A DNA stretch of 64,000 bases from contig CM039137.1 of the NCBI GenBank assembly GCA_022036555.1, positions 6,202,319 to 6,266,318 of the forward strand, read 5' to 3'. Position 1 is the first letter of the stretch. Every line of letters starts with the position of its first letter. Positions 56,954 to 64,000 of this stretch are shown here, in pieces. Source of the stretch: Microstegium vimineum. Lineage: Eukaryota > Streptophyta > Magnoliopsida > Poales > Poaceae. A program made the translations under genes and the position numbers. Below the pieces are notes generated by a model, which worked only from the letters and a program-made list of their open reading frames with translations, searched no databases and was not told the DNA's origin.

Positions 56954-56961
56954 TATATATA
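56954..56961 (-). promoter_or_regulatory. TATA box of S40-like gene 1
   Basis: The minus strand reads CCTATATATACGCGCC, about 164 bases upstream of the ATG at 56790. Confidence 0.65.
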
Positions 56962-58916
56962 GGCACAGCGTGTTCCCGGCTGCGCGAAGCTTCCCACGTA
57001 CGGCAGCCGCGGTGTGAGCGCTGTGGGAAACAGAGAGAATGGATGGGGAAAAATCGCAGTATGTGCCAGGTTTGAATCAGATATTCAGATCAGAGACAGA
57101 CTCACGGGCCGGGGTCAATGAACCGCTTTGATGATCGAAACGGTTGCACAAAAGAAGAGCTGACGCGTCAGACCAACGGATCTGCGTGTTTAACATCAGT
57201 GCATTTTTTTTACAAAAAAAAACGAAAATGTCTACGAATGTGGCATCATCGTCATCTACGTGCAGAGTAGTAGATTGGCGCCCAAGACTGAGCGCAGCGC
57301 CATACCTTAACGAGTACTGCAGTCACATTTTACTGTAAAAAAACTTGCACCGCGTGCGCTATAGCCTTGCGCTACGGTCGCACACGCGCTATGCCAGGCG
57401 TCCGCAGGAGGGGGTACCGTATGCAACCAGCTGCACTGTTTTCCTTGAAATACGCGCTGCTATTATTTCAAACAACTAAAACTATTATAACTCACAAACG
57501 AAAAAATCAAATAAAATTCCGTTTGCTTCATTAAATTTGTTTCAATAAATCCTTTAAAATAAGATATCAAATGGATATATTTAGATAAAGTGATAAGTGA
57601 GCTTCACTGTTGGTAGTTGGTATAGAGTATGAAATATAAAGAATGATGAGTGCGGAAAAAAGTTGTACAGAGAAAAAAATCTTGATGACTATAACAAGTA
57701 GAGGATGAATTTAGAGGAATAGGACAGTCTAACCAATTACGGGATGATACTTGGCAATCGGCATGATCTGCACGTATGGAAGCCCGACGCGTACGTTCAT
57801 CGTCGCCATTGGCGTTTCCAGGATCCGGGAAAAACGACGGCGCATCTCGCATTCTCGCTACGAGTCAATGATGGTTTATCATTGCAGACACCGCAATGAT
57901 TGGAAGGAGAGGAACACGTACGTGAGGCTGGGAGAGGGAACAGGTGGCGATGGGATGGATGGTCTCACGCCTCACGCCCACATAACTTTCTTTACTGATG
58001 AAGAGTTCTTTCAAAAAGAAAACCTTTCCTACAATGTGAACCCTATCCGGTGGAGAACATGACCGTGTCAGTTTCTTCGGTTGCCCAGTACTCAGAACTA
58101 ATAAATAAATACTATAAATGGCTGAAACCACGTACTCCGTAGCTAGAAAAAACAAGGACATCCACATCTGACGTGTCCTATCTGTCGACGTGCAACGTAA
58201 GCCCGTTGGTTGTTGCGTTTTCTAAGCTAGTAGACGAAACAATGGACGCTTCTGGTAAGTCAATATATGATTATATTTAATTTGGCTAGTTTAGCATAGC
58301 AACAAACATGAGGCTCGGAGAATGAACAGGTGGAGGCGTGTCGCAGAACCCTAGCTGGAATCTTTGCCATTGTGGGCAAGGAACACAAACCAGCGTGCTC
58401 ACTTCCTGATAGGATGGCGGGACTAGCCGCCAATTGGGAGGACCCCCCATTTCCAACCCATATTATCGTGTAGACACCTGGGCTAGTGTAAACCTAGCCA
58501 TGACAAGGGTTACTTGCAGAGGCAAATTTCTGCGTATCAACTTGGGAGAAGGAGATAATGTTATATAATACGGGATAGTTATGTTGAGGTGTGAGTCACC
58601 CCATAGATGTAAATGTTATCATCAGGATCATAAGGTTTATAACTTGAAAAAAATAATCATATTCTTTCTGAAGATATATATAGCTAGGTTCCTCTTCCTT
58701 CTTCAAGGAGAAATTACTAGCCTACTATACTTTAGAGAAAGATATTTCCATAACTCGAGTGAAACAACGATGCTCTAATATTAAACGTCTTTAAAGTTGA
58801 ACCTGGTGGAAATGTATTCGCCATCTCCCTGTTTCTCCATACGAGATGAGCAAATGTAAGTTCATCTGAACCTAACTCTGGATTCCACTGCATTTTACTA
58901 CTATACTACCACCGTA
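56962..58916. other. Intergenic DNA between S40-like genes 1 and 2
   Basis: No gene was seen. About 57440-57600 contains ATAAATCCTTTAAAATAAGA and GGATATATTTAGATAA, nearly the interior of the MITE at 59098-59467, so it is a fragment or relative of that family. Confidence 0.4.
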
Positions 58917-59049
58917 CTCCCTCAGTAGAGTCGTTTTGGCTTCACCTAGATTCATGCACTATCTTCTAAACTTAGATGAAATCTCAGACTTGATACACGC
59001 AGGGTGCATTAAATGGGGACAGTAAAAAGTAAAGCTAGAACAGAGGGAG
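58917..59049. mobile_element. Stowaway-type MITE
   Basis: Ends CTCCCTCAGTAGAGTCGTTT and, inverted, CTCCCTCTGTTCTAGCTTTA have TA on both sides. It is 133 bp. Confidence 0.8.
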
Positions 59050-59097
59050 TATGTCGCACTGAGGGCTACACGATAACCTTTAGAACAAAATAAACAT

Positions 59098-59467
59098 GGG
59101 TCTTGTTTGGATCCCAGGGTTAGAGCTAGTTTGAGCTAGTTTGCATTCAACTAGACCAAAAGTATCCAAACATGAGAGGTTTGGGTTAGTTACAACTAGC
59201 CCACCCAAAAAAACCTAGCTCCCTAAATAAGTGATTATTTGGGTTAGTTTGGGCTGGTTGTGGTAGAACGTAGGACCCACCTCATATGCAACTAGAAAAA
59301 ATGTTATAACTAACAAACCAAACATCAAGATAAAATTATGATTACACCATTGAATCCGTTACAATAAATACTTTAAAATAAGATCCCACATGGATATATT
59401 TAGATGATTTGTAAAAATAATTTATTATCAAATTAGCCCAAACTAGTCTGGGATCCAAACAACTCCT
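59098..59467. mobile_element. MITE with TTGTTTGGATCCCA ends
   Basis: The left end GGGTCTTGTTTGGATCCCAG and the inverted right end GGAGTTGTTTGGATCCCAGA are terminal inverted repeats. A further GAGCTAGTTTGAGCTAG copy follows to about 59545, perhaps an overlapping second element. No clear target duplication was seen. Confidence 0.6.
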
Positions 59468-59758
59468 TAGCTAGAGCTAGTTTGAGCTAGTTTATAAACT
59501 AACTCTAACCTCTAACTCTAGCCGAGCTAGAGTGATCCAAGCATGGTCATGATTATTCTATTGATGCGTACAAGCATGCATATATTCCTTCAAAGCTCTG
59601 CAAGAACAAATTATACAAGATCTAGCTCTCGGATCTTTCGCAAAAAAAATAAAAACTGGCTCGTCTTTCTTTGACTTTCTGTCATGTTAATTCGATGACA
59701 CACCTGCAAAAACCTACGAACTCAACACTGCTTCGTTCTCCGAGTGAATTGAAACTAG

Positions 59759-60316
59759 CTAGAGACCATTTTCGTAGCACTGCTCGCGCATCTTCCTCGC
59801 CCTGGCCCTCCCGCTGGGCACGATGAGCATCATCATCATCATCATCGCCTTGTCCCTCTTGGCCCTCCGATCGACGATGACATGCGGTGGCATGAACACA
59901 TGGCTGCCGATGACGGTGCTACCGCCGGCGTGGCTCGCGCTAAACTTGCTAGATACGGCCGGTGCTCCGGTGCCTCTCGCGGCACTGGCACCGACGACGA
60001 CCTTCCTCCGGCCGGGGATGTCGATGGGGGAAGAAGCTTTATGTCGGACTTGCAGCTTCAACGGCGCCTCGTGCTCGCTGCTGCTGCTCCTGTCGTCGTC
60101 GTCTTCTTCGTCGTCGATGCCGATTTGAGGGAAATAGAACCGGGGTGACTCGTCTGGCCACAGGATGTCCGCTTCTTGAAACTCTTCTTCCTCCTGCATC
60201 TCGGCGCGCAGCATCTTCTTGCTTGACCTTGACTTGCTCGGAATGGTTTTAGGAGAGGATAAGAACGTATTTGTACTAGCTATAGCTAGTGGAGGTAAGG
60301 TATTCATACATATCAT
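59759..60316 (-). CDS. S40 / DUF584-like protein 2
   Basis: Single-exon open frame of 185 residues from the ATG at 60316, about 50 bases below a TATA box. An internal Met at 60214 (MLRAEMQEEEEFQEADILWP) is the alternative start. Family features: ADILWPDESPR, SPIDIPGRRK, FMPPHVIVDRR and a basic C-terminal helix ending KMREQCYENGL, more diverged than in its two neighbours. A CAT-repeat (59825-59846 on plus) encodes six consecutive Met in the last third, which is unusual. The acidic DDEEDDDDRSSSS stretch precedes the PIDIP motif. Function as for the family: small nuclear protein tied to senescence and stress (known of family, not shown here). Confidence 0.78.
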   Translation of the reverse strand: MICMNTLPPLAIASTNTFLSSPKTIPSKSRSSKKMLRAEMQEEEEFQEADILWPDESPRFYFPQIGIDDEEDDDDRSSSSEHEAPLKLQVRHKASSPIDIPGRRKVVVGASAARGTGAPAVSSKFSASHAGGSTVIGSHVFMPPHVIVDRRAKRDKAMMMMMMLIVPSGRARARKMREQCYENGL

Positions 60317-60364
60317 GTATATCTTGGACTATCTAATCGATCCAGTCATTTTCCCTGTGTCGGT

Positions 60365-60372
60365 TATATATA
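60365..60372 (-). promoter_or_regulatory. TATA box of S40-like gene 2
   Basis: The minus strand reads GTTATATATAACCGAC. It is close to the ATG at 60316, which is why the downstream Met at 60214 must stay open as a start. Confidence 0.55.
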
Positions 60373-60938
60373 ACAATAGTCATCATCATATCGGTTGGTG
60401 ATTGCCAGCAAGTTACTACATGTGTTGCGGTCTATATGTACTGCTGTTTGAGCGAGTCAAGAACCCAATAGATGCAGGTCAGTAGTCAGGATCGCTGAAT
60501 CAGCAGCAACGTGTAAACGTACGCGACTGATCGAAGAGATCGACCAGCGAGCATTTCGAATTCTAGCTTTGTTTGAATCAGATGCATGAGCATGGGCGAA
60601 TGCACTGATGCATTCTACTTCGATCTACATCAACTCATTGCACACATATAAGACTGAACGAAATCCACCTCGCATTTCGTTCGAATGAATTTACAAAGGA
60701 ATACAAAATGTCTTGCCATCAATTCATTTTTCTTTCTTTCTACCCTCAATCTCACAAAAGGGAACCAACCAATCAGGGACTGACTCAAACAGTGTGATCG
60801 ATAGTAGTATATTGAACCGTTTGGATCGGGGTATGGACAACGGGCGCTTGCTTGCTCTGGTCCGTCGCTGCATTATCAGCGAGCCGAGGTGGACAGCCAG
60901 GGACCGACGCGTGGCCGGTCGCTGGCTGAGGCTATCGG
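60373..60938. other. Intergenic DNA between S40-like genes 2 and 3
   Basis: Upstream region of gene 2 and 3' region of gene 3. No additional gene was seen. Confidence 0.4.
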
Positions 60939-61228
60939 CTAGCTCTCGATGAAGCCGGTCATCCGCAGGACGGAGTCGCGCACGCGGCGCAGGTCACGGC
61001 CCTTGAGCGTGCGTCCCTGCCCGGAGCACACCGACGACGCCGCCCGGCGCCGCGCCAGCAGCACGTGCGGGGGCACCGCGTCGCCGTCGCCGTCGTCGTC
61101 TCCCTGACCCCCCCGGTTCGTCTCCCGCCGCACCCCGAGGTGCCCGGGATCTCGATGGGGTCCGTGAACGGCCGGCGCTCCCGCTCGGCCGCCGCCTGCG
61201 CCCATGCCGCCGCCGCGTTCTGCGACAT
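60939..61228 (-). pseudogene. S40 / DUF584-like gene 3, frameshifted
   Basis: The ATG at 61228 opens MSQNAAAAWAQAAAERERRP and FTDPIEIPGTSG. The family C-terminal half (VPPHVLLARRRAASSVCSGQ, then LKGRDLRRVRDSVLRMTGFI) continues in another frame down to the stop at 60939. A one-base loss near 61130-61137, beside a run of four C on the plus strand, would explain the switch. The C-terminus nearly matches S40-like gene 1. The N-terminal WP motif of the family is absent. It is either a recent pseudogene or a sequence error; a good TATA box upstream favours a gene that is or was expressed. Confidence 0.75.
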
Positions 61229-61357
61229 GTTCTTTCTCTCGATGATCAGATCAACCGCGCGAGTTTAGCTTAGTTTGCAATGACCGAACTAGCTAGAGTA
61301 GTTACTATGTCTTGCTTTTGCCCAAACCTCTCCGTCTGCCGCTCGGCGTGGGGCGAG

Positions 61358-61364
61358 ATATATA
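61358..61364 (-). promoter_or_regulatory. TATA box of S40-like gene 3
   Basis: The minus strand reads CCCTATATATCTCGCC, 130 bases upstream of the ATG at 61228, comparable to S40-like gene 1. Confidence 0.6.
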
Positions 61365-63524
61365 GGGCGCTGCGCGGAGCCCGGCGGCCACCTAGGCCTC
61401 CTTGCTTGCTTGCTCGCTGGCCGGCTAGGTGCCCGTCCGTCCACCTATACCTAGGCTAGCGACCCGGCCGGATCGCTAGGCAGGTTCCGTGTGGCACTGC
61501 GCCGCTTTTGTGTGACAGATAAGTATGCGATGGGGCTTGACGTACGAAACGGGAAGGAATAATCCGGCGGTTGAGGTCGACGGATCGGCTGCGGCTGCGG
61601 GGGCGGTCCGGCAGGCAGGCCGGCCGGGCCGGTGCCGTGGGGGAGGCATCGATCGATCAAAGTCGAGGGCAAAGCCAGATTCCAACGTGGGTGTTTGTGT
61701 TTCTTTTCCTTCCCTTGCGGTTCAGTTCGGTTGTGTTGTGTGGCGGCGCAAGTTTGGCGATCTTCGCGTGCCAACTCGATCCTGATGCTTTTCCGATGTG
61801 CTTTTTGGACACGACATCGTACGGTACGCATGCCTATGCTGTCATCATCCCTGACACCTGTGTCGTGTCGCGTTCTCGGTTCTGTTTCGCTTGCGCCAAG
61901 AAAGCAGATCGGTTCGGCGTCCTGTTCCTGCTCGGTTTATCTGGTCATGGTCATGGCGGAAAATATGCCCGTGTTGCTCTCCCCACGTGTGCGCATCTGG
62001 GAGCGTACGCACGTTTGCGAAATGACAGTGACGTCCGGAGGGAGAAAGGTTCACACGTGTCGCGCAAAGACTATGCAAATGCGTACTTTGCATTGGTTTT
62101 GCCCTTTGCCAGCGATCAATTCACCGGTCAGCTTGGTAACTGGTACTACCGTCATTGCATATGCTGATTGTGCATCGTCTCTGATATAAGTATCTAGCTG
62201 GATTCAAACTGGCGCACGCGCGTCTGCAAGGCTTCGGAGAATCACACGCATGGAGTTTTTTTTTTATACGAGGAAAAAAATGTCAATCGTGCGGTTGCGG
62301 CTAACTCTAACTCACCAAGCAATTATTAACCCGAAGATCGGCAGTTACCGTTAATTAGGGTAATCTAGCAAGGTTGCACGCGCGCCGCTAGCTAGAATGA
62401 CAGCCAACCCTAGGCTAGCAGACCAAACACGCAACTTTTTTTTAGGGAACGTATGGATTAGGACAGGAGACGTTGTTCCCGTGCGCCTTTATTTGACATC
62501 TGTCTGTCTGTCTGTGTACAAGTACTGTGTAGCGAGCTTAGCGTGGATCAACAAGTATCTGAACTGAAGGCAAACGAAACGAGCACGTCGGTTTCCCAGG
62601 CTGAAAAGCAATAGAAGACTTGGCAGTGCATGTTGCATTGCCTTTGCTTGACTTGAGCAAGAGGCCTATCCGAACTTCAAGCTAAATACTGTACCACAAG
62701 TTATAGCTTATCCACCGGAGAAGTTCAGGATGCATGTCGATCTATTGGGCGTAAGAAAAATACGTGTCGGCTGATGCATGATCGATTAGATCAGGCCTGC
62801 TGTACATCTCGTGTTGCATCGTTACATTTTATTACAGGCCGGACCGTTGGCGCTTTCAGGATTATTCAGTTTCAGACCGTGGCAACACACCACAGGTTGT
62901 TTACCTCGGTCTGCATCTTTTTTTTTTCCAGAAATACCCTGAAATACCAGTGCTTGCCCATATATATATGCGGCTAGTAGTAGTAGGGTCAAAACGCAGT
63001 CAGTTTTGACGAAGACGCTGGTTACTGCCGTTTCGGATAAACCTGTCGCGAAACCATCTGCCCGGTTACGCAAGCACGATCGTGCATCAAGCGTGCAGTG
63101 CCGTCATTGTCGAAATAAATTACAACTACTCCTGCACTTTAGCAGCCGCTGAATTTTCAGAGCTTTTACTTCTCGGAAACGGACAATCTACCGGTGGTCC
63201 GTACACGCGAACTGGACAGAATATCCATCGATTCTGGACTCTAGCCACGAGTCCCGTGCCAGTAGCTTTCTATAGTTTCTATATACTACTGTAGTGTGGC
63301 AGCGTTCCAATCAACGCACACAAAGTGCCGTGTTGGCATGCGCCACGGATGCTGGTCATACACCTGTAACTGTAACGCCGAGCGGTTTGGACAAGGGACG
63401 GCATGCAGGCCGAGGTCGCGCATTGGAGCATCGAGCAGGCACACGCACAGCCTGGTGGCAGCCTGCCAGTGGTGTACTAGCTAGAAGTACGTACGGCTGC
63501 TCTGCACGCCACCGGCACACCTCT
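61365..63524. other. Intergenic DNA, no gene supported
   Basis: 61550-62190 has overlapping long open frames on both strands with no recognised domain. A CTGT microsatellite lies near 62501-62513. No RNA gene was seen. Confidence 0.35.
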
Positions 63525-63712
63525 CTTTTTTTTTTCTTTGAGTACACAGCACAACGCAGACACTCAGCACGTACGCACACTCGCCCCTACGAACACACGC
63601 ACGCAAACCCTACCCCTATGAGCACCTTCGAAGAACTGAGCCGGCAAATCTTGAAGTTCACGAAGTCACCACAGGCGACTCGCTGTCGACGGGAACATCG
63701 TCTACCACTTAT
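63525..63712 (-). mobile_element. 5'-truncated SINE, same family as 15106
   Basis: Read on the minus strand it has GTGGTAGACGATGTTCCCGT, a GTCGACAGCGAG core, TGCGTTGTGCTGTG and an A-rich tail (a T run at 63526-63535 on plus). This matches the 3' two-thirds of the SINE at 15106-15376. The tRNA-like 5' part is missing. Confidence 0.7.
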
Positions 63713-64000
63713 TGCACCGTGAACCCCCTTGACACCGGCACCTCTCAAGAGTCAAGACTGGCGATGGTATGGTTTGGATAAGGATACGAATCAGTCGGAG
63801 AGTGTTTATAACATCATCAAGCTCAGTAGTGGTTTATAACGTCACAAGATGCTACATAAATTCGTGATAATTTCCAGAAACAGAGCTACACGTTCCAAGC
63901 AAAATAGGATATCTGTTTATATATAGTTCATTCAATCAGTCGCATCTGACAACAGAACATGACACAAGCCTGGGAAGTTTAGTTTATTTTTGTAAACTTG
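63713..64000. other. Window end, no gene seen
   Basis: No coding region or repeat was recognised. Confidence 0.4.

Noticed and set aside
61571..62189. Overlapping 185-198-residue open frames
   Set aside because: Two frames of the same length over the same DNA, neither with a recognised domain or splice model.

Overview
The window is nuclear DNA from a grass, most likely an Andropogoneae-type species (sorghum, sugarcane or maize relatives). The genes carry GT-AG introns and plant promoters. The repeats are typical of grass genomes: Stowaway and PIF/Harbinger-like MITEs, a Reina-type chromovirus, a Tat-type Ty3/gypsy element, SINEs and LINE ends. The species call is inference.

Layout. 1-7.0 kb holds a degenerate Reina-like element (1126-7012, minus strand) with 316-bp LTRs and a perfect TCCTA target-site duplication. 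7.4-15.4 kb holds a PIF/Harbinger-like element and two minus-strand Ole e 1-like secreted protein genes (9104-9733 and 13396-14182) that share intron phase, second-exon length and TATA spacing. 17-19 kb holds a minus-strand MIKC MADS-box gene, probably of the Bsister group, with an apparently fused K-domain exon. 26.1-27.8 kb holds a plus-strand protodermal factor 1 (PDF1)-like gene with an L1-box-like element upstream and three small frame breaks. 32.5-36.3 kb holds a complete six-exon GT8 galacturonosyltransferase (GAUT) gene with a 42-G run in intron 2 and a GC-AG intron 5. 37.25-48.84 kb is a nested insertion: an 11.6-kb Tat-type retrotransposon with 768-771-bp LTRs, a decayed gag-pol, and an antisense plant-mobile-domain-like gene that is itself split by a 1.6-kb solo LTR. 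50.9-55.1 kb holds a seven-exon CIA30 (complex I assembly factor) gene whose first intron contains a long near-perfect inverted repeat plus a 185-bp tandem duplication. 56.3-61.3 kb holds three minus-strand S40/DUF584 (senescence regulator) genes, the third with a frameshift. The remaining DNA is intergenic and MITE-rich.

These genes do not form an operon or pathway. Two local clusters, the Ole e 1-like pair and the S40 trio, look like tandem families. The strongest structural surprises are the intronic hairpin in the CIA30 gene, the spliced-looking antisense gene carried by the Tat element, and the pattern of small indels in the otherwise conserved PDF1-like gene. All exon models come from reading splice sites and reading frames by eye, with no transcript evidence.
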